DNA from: an uncultured Prevotella sp.
Lineage (GTDB): Bacteria; Bacteroidota; Bacteroidia; Bacteroidales; Bacteroidaceae
NCBI GenBank assembly: GCA_946614435.1
Contig: CAMOGW010000009.1
Span: 16,656-80,655 of the forward strand
Reading direction: 5' to 3'
Length of the DNA: 64,000 bases
Shown: piece by piece, positions 1 to 8,636 of the stretch
How the letters are laid out: each line of letters opens with the position of its first letter
Position numbering within the stretch: the stretch's first letter is position 1
Position numbers and translations under genes: made by a program
Notes under the pieces: model-generated
Databases searched by the model: none
The model's input: only the letters and a program-made list of their open reading frames with translations
Told to the model about the DNA's origin: nothing

Positions 1-591
1 GTGCATGGTTCGCAGGGAAAAATTGCCGACCTCTTTAAGAAAGCAGAGGAGAGCAAGCCTACAATCATCTGTTTCGACGAGTTCGATGCCTTCGTCCCCA
101 ATCGCTCAAATACGGGGGCGGAGCATCAGGCAGGTGAGGTAAATGAGTTCCTCAGTCAGCTGAACAACTGCGCCCAGCGAGGCATCTTTGTCATTGCCAC
201 CAGCAATCGGCCCGACATGATAGACCCAGCAGTGCTCAGGACAGGACGCATAGACAAGCTGGTGTATGTGCCTATGCCCGACAAGGAAGCGCGTCGCGAA
301 ATGTTCAAACTGCACCTGAGTGGCCGTCCGTGTGAGGGCATCGATGAGGAACGGCTGGCTGAGTTGACCGATGGCTATATTGCCAGCGACATAGCTTATA
401 TCGTGAACGATGCTGCAATGGGAGCGGCCTTTAGCGACCAGCCCATCTCACAGAAGTTGTTGGAGGAAACCATCAGCAGCATCCATCCGTCGGTAAGCAA
501 GGATGTGCTCAGTACTTATGAGAACCTCCGCCAAAAGATGGAAGATACCGAGAATAGGAACAGACGACCTAAAATCGGATTTATTCAATAA
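1..591 (+). CDS. AAA+ ATPase, C-terminal part (5' end outside window)
   Basis: Open from base 1; Walker B-like IICFDEFDAF, sensor IFVIATSNRPDMIDPAVLRTGRIDKLVYVPMPD typical of FtsH/CDC48-type AAA domains. Confidence 0.85.
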   Translation: MHGSQGKIADLFKKAEESKPTIICFDEFDAFVPNRSNTGAEHQAGEVNEFLSQLNNCAQRGIFVIATSNRPDMIDPAVLRTGRIDKLVYVPMPDKEARREMFKLHLSGRPCEGIDEERLAELTDGYIASDIAYIVNDAAMGAAFSDQPISQKLLEETISSIHPSVSKDVLSTYENLRQKMEDTENRNRRPKIGFIQ

Positions 592-622
592 CATTATTAT
601 TAATAACTAAAAACCAGAGATT

Positions 623-1006
623 ATGAATTTAAAGGAATTGATGAAGCAGTATCTTCAGGAAGAAGGCTTCTGCCCCAAGGAAACAGAATTTGGGCTCGAA
701 TTCAAGTGCGAAGGACGTTCTTTCGTGTTTTTCTACGATGGTGACGACGACCAGTATTTTCGTCTGATGATGCCCAATATCTTCGATGTGAACGACGAGA
801 ACCGCGAGGCGGTGATGGCTGCACTCAATGAGGCCAATGCTTCTGTCAAGGTGGTGAAGGCTTACACACCGATTCCGGAGTCTGTATGGGTTGGCTTCGA
901 GGTGCTGGTTGACAGCACTCCTGTATTGGGCGACATCGTTCCCCGTGGCCTGAACATGCTTCGAACGGCACAGCAAACTTTCTACGAGGCCCTGAAGAAA
1001 GGATGA
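623..1006 (+). CDS. YbjN-like small conserved protein
   Basis: 127 aa ORF following the AAA gene, terminator downstream; YbjN-like composition. Confidence 0.5.
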   Translation: MNLKELMKQYLQEEGFCPKETEFGLEFKCEGRSFVFFYDGDDDQYFRLMMPNIFDVNDENREAVMAALNEANASVKVVKAYTPIPESVWVGFEVLVDSTPVLGDIVPRGLNMLRTAQQTFYEALKKG

Positions 1007-1030
1007 TAATTTGTATGCAAATATTCTATT

Positions 1031-1061
1031 AGCCCTGTTTCAAGATGAAACAGGGCTTTTT
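1031..1061 (+). terminator. Rho-independent terminator
   Basis: AGCCCTGTTTC-aagat-GAAACAGGGCT followed by TTTTT; overlaps the end of the converging acetyltransferase gene. Confidence 0.85.
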
Positions 1062-1603
1062 GTCACTTTACATGGATTCCCGACGGCCACGCTGTCAGAA
1101 GGAATGTCTTTCGTCACGACAGATCCGGCTCCTATCGTCACATTGTCGCCTATCGTCACGCCAGGCAGAATGGTCACGCTGCCTCCTATCCACACGTTGT
1201 CGCCTATCGTTACAGGTTCTGCCCATTCTCTGCGGCTGTTTCGCTCTACGGGGTCGGTGCTGTGGCATGCTGTGTAGATGCTGACATTCGGGCCAATAAA
1301 ACAGTCGTTGCCAATGGTCACGGGGGCCTCGTCAAGAACCGTGAAGTTGAAGTTGGCGAAGAACCGCTCGCCAACGCTGATCTGTTTTCCGTAGTCGCAA
1401 TGGAAGGGCTGGTTCACGATGATGGCATCGTCGGCAATATGCCCCAGCAGTGCTTTCAGGATTTCCAGCTTCCTTGTCGTCTCAGACGGGCGCAGACTGT
1501 TGTAGTCGTGTATCATCTCTCTTGCAACTGCCAGCTCTTCGAGCAGCTGACTGTCAACGGCTGAATAGATCTCGCCAGCCAACATCTTTTCTTTTTCTGT
1601 CAT
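1040..1603 (-). CDS. Maltose O-acetyltransferase-like hexapeptide acetyltransferase
   Basis: MTEKEKMLAGEIYSAVDSQLLEE start and hexapeptide repeats (IGNDCFIGPNVSIYTACHS...IGDNVWIGGSVTILPGVTIGDNVTIGAGSVVTKD). Confidence 0.9.
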   Translation of the reverse strand: MTEKEKMLAGEIYSAVDSQLLEELAVAREMIHDYNSLRPSETTRKLEILKALLGHIADDAIIVNQPFHCDYGKQISVGERFFANFNFTVLDEAPVTIGNDCFIGPNVSIYTACHSTDPVERNSRREWAEPVTIGDNVWIGGSVTILPGVTIGDNVTIGAGSVVTKDIPSDSVAVGNPCKVTKSPVSS

Positions 1604-1641
1604 AACTTCTATGCAAGTAGCATCATTCTTTACGTTGTCAA

Positions 1642-2352
1642 TCAAAGTTTCAGCCTCCTCCAGATCCATCGAGGAACACGCCGCCATACGGCAGTCAGAA
1701 TACGGTATTTCCAGTCGATGATCCGGATGTGCTGTCGGTGATTGATGGCATAGACAATCTCACGCGCCACCTTCTCAGGACGTAGCATCATAGGATAGTG
1801 GAAGTCACCACTCAGCAAAGCCGTATCAACAAAGCCGGGACGTATGTCGGTAAAGCGAATGTTCAGTCCCCGACTGTATGCCTGTTGCTCGAGAGCCTGC
1901 AGATATACGTTCTGCATGGCTTTCGTAGCTGAATAGGCCGGTGCGGGACCAAGTCCCTTCGTTCCGGCTATCGAAGTGATGGCGGCGATGTGTCCGCTTC
2001 GTTGGTTGGCAAAGAACCTGTATGCCTCGCCTATCATCCTTGTGAACCCTACTGCGTTAGTCTGTACGGTAGCCAATTCTATATCCTCCGTCAGTTCCCG
2101 GTTCTGCTTGCCGATACCAGAAGCATAGAAGAAGAGATCCATGCCGCCCAGCTCGTCGATAAGCTGCCGGAGTGCTTCCGATGCATTGTCTGCCGTTACG
2201 TCTATTCTTTTTACGGCATCTGCTCCGATACTCTGTAACAGTTCTGTCCGTCTCGCAGCCACACCGACCGTCCAGCCCTGTTCTATCAGTATCTTTGCAA
2301 CCTCAAGTCCTATGCCCGACGAGGCACCTACTACTATTGCTTTCTTTCCCAT
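1642..2352 (-). CDS. Short-chain dehydrogenase/reductase
   Basis: GASSGIGLEVA nucleotide-binding motif, YSATKA catalytic motif. Confidence 0.9.
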   Translation of the reverse strand: MGKKAIVVGASSGIGLEVAKILIEQGWTVGVAARRTELLQSIGADAVKRIDVTADNASEALRQLIDELGGMDLFFYASGIGKQNRELTEDIELATVQTNAVGFTRMIGEAYRFFANQRSGHIAAITSIAGTKGLGPAPAYSATKAMQNVYLQALEQQAYSRGLNIRFTDIRPGFVDTALLSGDFHYPMMLRPEKVAREIVYAINHRQHIRIIDWKYRILTAVWRRVPRWIWRRLKL

Positions 2353-2353
2353 G

Positions 2354-2809
2354 TCATTTTATAAGTGAGTGTAACAATGCCTGACATCCTTCCGACACAT
2401 CACGCCACGTGGCCTCAAAATCGCCCGTGTACCAAGGGTCGGCCACATCTCCCGGCCTATCGGTATAGTCCATGAGCATCACGATTTTCCCGTCTGGGTC
2501 GCCACCGCAGATGCGGTTCATGTTGCGGATGTTCCAAGAGTCCATACCTATCAGCAGGTCGAAGCGGTCATAGTCTGAGCGAGTCATCTGCCGGGCTGTC
2601 TTGCCCTGACAGCCGATGCCGTGCTCTGCCAGTTTGCGACGTGCAGGAGGATAGACACTATTGCCAATTTCCTCGGTTGACGTTGCTGCAGACTCAATAT
2701 GGAAGTCGTTCTCCAACCCTGCGCTCTTCACCAGATGTTTCATCACGAACTCTGCCATCGGACTGCGGCAGATGTTTCCGTGGCAAACGAAAAGTATTTT
2801 ATGTTTCAT
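2354..2809 (-). CDS. Low molecular weight protein-tyrosine phosphatase
   Basis: VCHGNICRSPMAEF P-loop and DPWYTGDFEATW. Confidence 0.92.
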   Translation of the reverse strand: MKHKILFVCHGNICRSPMAEFVMKHLVKSAGLENDFHIESAATSTEEIGNSVYPPARRKLAEHGIGCQGKTARQMTRSDYDRFDLLIGMDSWNIRNMNRICGGDPDGKIVMLMDYTDRPGDVADPWYTGDFEATWRDVSEGCQALLHSLIK

Positions 2810-2828
2810 GTCGTCTAAGTCTGATTTT

Positions 2829-3947
2829 TTAGAAGAACCGTTTTCCATTCTTGATGACACTCAAGTTGTCAGGCAGTGCTTGGCGGTTCAGAAACAGATA
2901 GGTGGTGTTCAGCATCATGTAGTCGCGCGACATATACCAGATACCCTTATATTGCCCGTTCTCTCCCCATGAGTTCTTCACCATATAGTAGGGCTTGCCT
3001 TGCTCGTCGATGGCCTTGCCATAGATGAGCATCACATGGTCGTAGGTGAAGCGCCAGTCATCCCACTGCTCTTGCCGCATCTGCTGTGTAGGCTTGATGC
3101 TATCGGGCAGCATGGCCAGTCCTGTGCGCGTAAAGTCGCCCGTCACGTCACCGCCCCAAGCCACGTTGTAGCCAGCGTCCAATGCCTTATCGAGCACGTC
3201 CATCAGATCAGCGATGTGGATGTTGTAACTGGGCTTCAACCGCCATTTGTAGGGAGACTCGATGACGAAAGAAGCATTGAAGGGATGGTGCGTATAACTG
3301 GTCAGACTGACGTAGTCGTCGAGGTTGAGCCCCAGACTTTCGGCAAATGAGCGGGGTGTATATGTCTTTCCCTCATACATGAACGACTCAGGGCATCGGC
3401 CCACGAATCGCTCGATGACCGTCAGCACACTGTCCTTCCAGTGAGGCAGCGGCTCCTTGGCACCCTTTCTGACGGCAGCACTCACCGTTCGCTCCAGTAG
3501 TGGGAAGAACACCTTGAAGTTGGCCAGCGAGTCGCCTGTCAGCGAGCCAGGTGCGGGCATTGCCGTCTCAGGGCAGATGCCGTATTGACGGATCACGTCC
3601 ACCACGTCGTCGCACGACCCACCTTCGGATATCTGGCTGTAGCCGTGCATGCGAACATAGTGGGTGGCACAGTCCATATAGTCGCGGTTCACCACGAACA
3701 TCTCGCACAAGTCGTAAGTCTTGCCCGTCTTGCGCAGGATCTCACTCTCCAGATACCCCAGCGTGGCGTAAGCCCAGCAGGTGCCGCTGCGATACTGGTT
3801 TTTCACACTGGTTATCGGATTCTCCTTTATTGTTGTGAATGTTTTCTTAGTCTGCTTGCTACTTGCCTGCTTCTGTAGGTTTTCCTGTGCCGTTGCCGTT
3901 ACAGTGAGCAGCAACGCGGCAATGAAAGTTAAAGTTTTCATCGTCAT
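2829..3947 (-). CDS. C1-family cysteine peptidase (aminopeptidase C / bleomycin hydrolase-like), secreted
   Basis: Signal peptide; NQYRSGTCWAYATLGYLESE active-site Cys region; HVMLIYG...MVKNSWGENG His/Asn region. Confidence 0.88.
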   Translation of the reverse strand: MTMKTLTFIAALLLTVTATAQENLQKQASSKQTKKTFTTIKENPITSVKNQYRSGTCWAYATLGYLESEILRKTGKTYDLCEMFVVNRDYMDCATHYVRMHGYSQISEGGSCDDVVDVIRQYGICPETAMPAPGSLTGDSLANFKVFFPLLERTVSAAVRKGAKEPLPHWKDSVLTVIERFVGRCPESFMYEGKTYTPRSFAESLGLNLDDYVSLTSYTHHPFNASFVIESPYKWRLKPSYNIHIADLMDVLDKALDAGYNVAWGGDVTGDFTRTGLAMLPDSIKPTQQMRQEQWDDWRFTYDHVMLIYGKAIDEQGKPYYMVKNSWGENGQYKGIWYMSRDYMMLNTTYLFLNRQALPDNLSVIKNGKRFF

Positions 3948-4247
3948 ATTTATTTTCTTACATTCTTTTTCCTTTAGGATTTCCATCATTCTGGGACGAA
4001 AGTTGTATCGGTTGCAAAATTACTTAAATTTAGGCATAAATCATCCTAAAATCAGATACAAAATTGCTTAATAATCACAGAATGTTGTCAGAAATGACTA
4101 TCTTTGCCGCTCGTAATCGGCGAAGTCGCTATTCCCGCTGACGCGCCTACCCGTAGCCCTTCCACCGTGGGTGTGCCCACCCTTCACGGATATTGGGATG
4201 GCACCAAGAAAAGATGCTTAGGGTGGTAGATATTCTCTCTCTATGTG

Positions 4248-4285
4248 AAGAGGTGGAGTAGGCTATGGTTACCTCTCCACCTCTT
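4248..4285. repeat. Inverted repeat / hairpin (AAGAGGTGGAG...CTCCACCTCTT)
   Basis: 11-bp perfect arms separated by 16 nt, directly upstream of the degenerate repeat array. Confidence 0.7.
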
Positions 4286-4504
4286 TTCGTCTTTGATTTC
4301 GTCTAATCCCGTCTAAATTCCCGTCTAAGCTCGTCTAAATCTCACGTAAATCTCGCTTAACGCCACGTAAATTTTCTAATCGAGAAATGCCCTAAATAAA
4401 GGGGATTCAGAAGATTCTCGCTTAAAATCTCGCGTAAAAGTCACGTAAATCTCACGTAATTCTCGTCTAAACACGTCTTAATTATCGTCTTATCTCGTCT
4501 AAAT
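4286..4504. repeat. Array of degenerate ~11-bp repeats in two blocks
   Basis: Units such as CTCGTCTAAAT / CTCACGTAAAT / CTCGCTTAACG recur every 10-13 bp in blocks ~4286-4374 and ~4415-4504. Confidence 0.75.
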
Positions 4505-5099
4505 ACTCCCAAATATATCTCCATAACTATCTCGATATTGTTCATATTATGCGTCGTACTTAGCAAAATGGAGACTTCGAAGGAACTGTATATAGTCTTC
4601 ATCGTCCTCAAAAATATCCTAACGGTTAATACCATGAGGCATTACGTGGTAATTCCAACGGTGCAATTGATTGCCAGGCGGAACGGTTATGCTGCTGCAT
4701 AGTAAAGACATTTTTCTTATTTGTTCTCGTTTTTCTTTGGGACATGGATGACTCTGTTCTGTTTCATTCGTTGAATGCTTTAGATTAAAGAACCGTCTCC
4801 TGATTCATCCTAACTGTGCCTGACTTGTTAGACTTCTTACGTACAAACATGGTGCAAAGTTAGCATGGGACGTCCAAATTTGCAAATTTCACACTCGCAG
4901 CTACCTGATTATTAAGATAGTATAATCTTTAGGACATGAGGGTGCGGAAAACAGGAAATATCTTTGTCATACACCTTTAAGTATTTTCATTCGGTTTTAC
5001 CACATGTCTCGTTTAAGAACCATAAACCACATCACGTATTATCTACTTTTTCTGCTTTTTTCATTTTTATACATTTCTTCAACCCAGTACTTCCGTTTT

Positions 5100-5579
5100 T
5101 TAAGAATTAATAAATGTAATCATTGGCAGACTCAGTTTGCTGATTGTCTGGTCTGTGGTGAGAAATAATAGAGCATCTCCTCGTTGCATAGCTGTAGCTA
5201 CATGAATGGCATCGTCTGATGATATGCTTGCCCCTCCTACTGAAGCAGGAACATCACAGAAATGAATTGCAGTATCTTTGCTCATATCCTCAACTATAAA
5301 CCATGATGGCGGCTGATTCACAACCCCAAGCAATCTCTCCTTTGAAACGGATCCTGAAAATATATCGTCCAATTTATTTATCAGTTCAACAAAAGCAAAT
5401 GTTGATGCGATGATATATCCATTGTCTTCCACATCGGTAATTATCTGATTCACATACCTAAGCATGTCCTTTTTCAAATAATTGCCCTCCTGCAAAGGAT
5501 TGCGAGGACAAAGTGGATTGTATTGACGTATAATGTCTGATAGCACACATGTATCAACAAAAACATATTCTATGGCCAT
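5100..5579 (-). CDS. PIN-domain nuclease
   Basis: VDTCVLSD N-terminal Asp, AFVELI Glu, SSDDAIHVATAM and LTTDQ acidic positions typical of PIN domains. Confidence 0.75.
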   Translation of the reverse strand: MAIEYVFVDTCVLSDIIRQYNPLCPRNPLQEGNYLKKDMLRYVNQIITDVEDNGYIIASTFAFVELINKLDDIFSGSVSKERLLGVVNQPPSWFIVEDMSKDTAIHFCDVPASVGGASISSDDAIHVATAMQRGDALLFLTTDQTISKLSLPMITFINS

Positions 5580-5956
5580 GATATTTCCCTAAATGATTCT
5601 AACATTTCTGTCTTATCCCACCATCCTTCACATTCATAGACACAGGCTTCTGTAGCAAATTCTATAGGATTCCCAACTCTATTGACATATTTTGCAGCAA
5701 AATCATCATCATTCATGGCTTCAATTAGTCCATGACTTGACAATGGTATGGCATTAACACACTCTGGAAAATCGTCTATCCGATTTTTCAGCTCTGAAGG
5801 CATCATAGTGCCACCCTTCTTCTCTTTCTCAATGATGTCAATAACCAAGGGAATAGGCATAAAAGCGAAGTCCTTATATTCAGCATACATCGAATTGATG
5901 ATTCCGCTCCGCATTATCGTTTGTAGTTCCTTTCTGTTTACTATAACATCTGCCAT
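5570..5956 (-). CDS. Hypothetical protein (operon member between ATPase and PIN)
   Basis: 128 aa ORF overlapping both neighbouring genes on the same strand. Confidence 0.6.
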   Translation of the reverse strand: MADVIVNRKELQTIMRSGIINSMYAEYKDFAFMPIPLVIDIIEKEKKGGTMMPSELKNRIDDFPECVNAIPLSSHGLIEAMNDDDFAAKYVNRVGNPIEFATEACVYECEGWWDKTEMLESFREISWP

Positions 5957-7302
5957 TATAATTCGGTCTTAGTTTCGGCTAATGGGGCTTCATCTATTGC
6001 TGTAGTTTGCGTTGAGTAATTCTTATTGCTCTCCTTCCACGCTAAATCCACTTTGTTCTTGTCTATTATATTCCAGTTATTCTGAACTGCCTTTTCAATC
6101 ATCAAATACAGCAGTCGTAAAAACCTGCCAGGAATACGATCAGATTTTTCCATGGCATAACTGATAGCATCTTCTGTGAATGGCCTAATAGATGCATCAT
6201 CTTTATTAATTCGTGACGCTTTCAAGTATATTTCTGCCAATTCATTGATTAAGGCATCGTTCGACATTGGTTTGAAGAAAATGGAATTATCTGACGATGT
6301 TTCACCACCAAGGCTACAAAAACGGTCTAAACCTGATGCGCCCCAGTGAGGCATAAGTAATTCTTGACTATTGGGGTGGATAGTCAGCACTATCTTGAAA
6401 AGACCATCAATGGCGTTGGAGCAATTACCATCGATAAAATAGTACCGCAGATTGTCGCAAAATGCACGTCTTTCGTTAAAATTTTGATATTGTATCATCT
6501 TCTCTGCCTCATCCAACAATATAATGCAATTTGTAAACAATGCGGCTTTAAGCAATTTTTCTATTTTGTCAAAAAAGAAGGTCAAACCATCCTTCTTCCA
6601 GAAGAAATCATTCTTATTATCATCAAGAAGTGCCATAAATGATTGGTAATTCCCTCCAAACAAATGAGAATTATCATCTGCAAGACCGGCCTTAACCAAC
6701 TCATTTAACACATACTTATTCAAATTCGGTATATCAACCCCATGTTCTTTAAGCCAATCATCATTAGCTATAGTATCCTCATAATTGGAGTCGTTAATAC
6801 TGTCATCTATCACATCATTCAACAATCCACTCATGGCACGAAGTCGGCAGAAAACAGTGAGGAACAAACCCTCGCTATGCATTGAAGTAAAAATCGAATG
6901 AGCCACGTCATTTAGTGTCCGACTCTTTTTATCAGCAGAAGGCGATACATAGACAGCATATAATACGCTGTCGCCGTTTGACATATTGTCGCCCAAATCC
7001 GAATTGATTGATTTCTTCATATGGTTCAAGAAAGCAGTCTTTCCTATGCCACGACCTTTATACGCAGCATAGTCCATCAGTAATCCTATCTTGTTGGGGG
7101 CATTGACAATATGATCTTTAAAGTCTTTTATCTCCCCTTCTCTTATTTTATCAAGAAAGATACTGCCGTTAACTCGCAAATCAGGACTATATGGTTTAAC
7201 AGCAGGCTCACTGGGAAATGGGTTTTGGGTGAAGCCTAAGAATTGATACTTATTCTCAACTTCATCTGTCTTCTTTGGTTTACGAAACAGTTTATTATCC
7301 AT
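5956..7302 (-). CDS. P-loop ATPase (ExeA/AAA-like)
   Basis: GFTQNPFPSEP N-terminus, GRGIGKTAFLNHM Walker A, CIILLDEAEKM Walker B. Confidence 0.8.
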   Translation of the reverse strand: MDNKLFRKPKKTDEVENKYQFLGFTQNPFPSEPAVKPYSPDLRVNGSIFLDKIREGEIKDFKDHIVNAPNKIGLLMDYAAYKGRGIGKTAFLNHMKKSINSDLGDNMSNGDSVLYAVYVSPSADKKSRTLNDVAHSIFTSMHSEGLFLTVFCRLRAMSGLLNDVIDDSINDSNYEDTIANDDWLKEHGVDIPNLNKYVLNELVKAGLADDNSHLFGGNYQSFMALLDDNKNDFFWKKDGLTFFFDKIEKLLKAALFTNCIILLDEAEKMIQYQNFNERRAFCDNLRYYFIDGNCSNAIDGLFKIVLTIHPNSQELLMPHWGASGLDRFCSLGGETSSDNSIFFKPMSNDALINELAEIYLKASRINKDDASIRPFTEDAISYAMEKSDRIPGRFLRLLYLMIEKAVQNNWNIIDKNKVDLAWKESNKNYSTQTTAIDEAPLAETKTEL

Positions 7303-7304
7303 AA

Positions 7305-8588
7305 TTATAAGGGTTTAATTGCTATTAAAGAATACATAATTCCATTTAGATAGACACCTCTTCTGTTTAATTGGACTTTCATGTCTAATCTGATGTCTGT
7401 CTCTAATGATATGGAATAATTTATCTCGTGTCTTACCGACATCTCGTATGTTATTTGTAGATATTTCTCAAACAAGAAAGGACTAATCCTCAATAGTCGA
7501 CAAACTTCATCTCTTATATCTTGTAACGATATATATATTATCGTCTGCTTGTTATAATATATCTGATATACTTCAATAAGCGTGTCGATAAATATTTTCT
7601 TTATTGACTCCCATTTTGGTGTATGAACATAAAGGCATCTTCCTTCTAAATCAGTAATAAACCTTTTACACGAGAAGTCATCAGAGGGACATTCATCTTT
7701 AAATGAGGATATAGGATACAGAATACGCCCCGGAATGTCTGGATGATAGTCTGTATAGCATATCAGATTGAAGTTTTCCAGTCTTGGACACCAAACCATA
7801 AAGGAACGGTGTGTCATGTCACTTCTCTTATTAGGAAACTCCATTTCACCACTATTGGGGTTACATCTGGAAAAGAACTTCTTCACAGCAATGGTTTTCA
7901 TCGCCAATGAAAGTCTGTTGCGCTGTGAGTAGTTCACTTCATCATTGGGAATCTCTGGGTTATTAATCTTAGGGCTTTGTGAACCCAAGCGAAGAAACTC
8001 TTCTGACAAATCTCTTATCCAGCACTGTTCGTCGTATGGAAAAGAACCTGGTATCTTTTTCTGAACAAGTCTGATGGTGCTTAGACTAACCTCCTCAAGT
8101 TCTGTTGTCCATGTATTATCAGACCATTTTCTTGATGTTAGAGGTTTCTTTAATGGGAGGGGGATAACTATCTGACCCTGTCCTTTCCTATTTAACTCCC
8201 ATAATCTATTTATAAACCATGCAGGTGTAACGAAAACGCTTTGCATCTGGTCTAATAGCTTCTCCATTGCTTTCTCTTTGTTACTTGAACAAAGATCCAG
8301 ATAGTCTAAGCCGTCATCAGTTATCCAATATAAATCATTTTTCGATTCTCTTTTTATAAATCCATAGTGAATCAATTCACGAATCAAGTCTGCATATACA
8401 GTTTTACTTATACTATCTACAAGTATAAGTCCTTTTACTCTTTGCGGAATTTCGCTTACAAGCAAAGCTTGGTCAATGAAGCCCTTGCTCTTAGCGATCA
8501 AAAGTGCTTCCTTGTACAAGTTGAACTCGGTAAAATGTCCCACACCATACAATTTCGGTGTTGACCATATTTGCTTATAACTACTCAT
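7305..8588 (-). CDS. Hypothetical protein with predicted N-terminal winged-helix region
   Basis: 427 aa, 2-bp gap to the ATPase gene; N-terminus ...ADLIRELIHYGFIKRESKNDLYWITDDGLDYLDL reads like a wHTH wing. Confidence 0.6.
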   Translation of the reverse strand: MSSYKQIWSTPKLYGVGHFTEFNLYKEALLIAKSKGFIDQALLVSEIPQRVKGLILVDSISKTVYADLIRELIHYGFIKRESKNDLYWITDDGLDYLDLCSSNKEKAMEKLLDQMQSVFVTPAWFINRLWELNRKGQGQIVIPLPLKKPLTSRKWSDNTWTTELEEVSLSTIRLVQKKIPGSFPYDEQCWIRDLSEEFLRLGSQSPKINNPEIPNDEVNYSQRNRLSLAMKTIAVKKFFSRCNPNSGEMEFPNKRSDMTHRSFMVWCPRLENFNLICYTDYHPDIPGRILYPISSFKDECPSDDFSCKRFITDLEGRCLYVHTPKWESIKKIFIDTLIEVYQIYYNKQTIIYISLQDIRDEVCRLLRISPFLFEKYLQITYEMSVRHEINYSISLETDIRLDMKVQLNRRGVYLNGIMYSLIAIKPL

Positions 8589-8636
8589 TTAAGATATTTC
8601 CAAGTAAGCAGTCACTTCTAGGAGTGAATGACCGAT

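Noticed and set aside
4286-4504. CRISPR array interpretation of the repeat tract
   Set aside because: Repeat units are ~11 bp and degenerate with no unique spacers, and no cas genes occur in the window.
4441-4635. 64-aa minus-strand ORF in the ORF track
   Set aside because: It runs through the 11-bp repeat array and has no recognisable motif; treated as chance.
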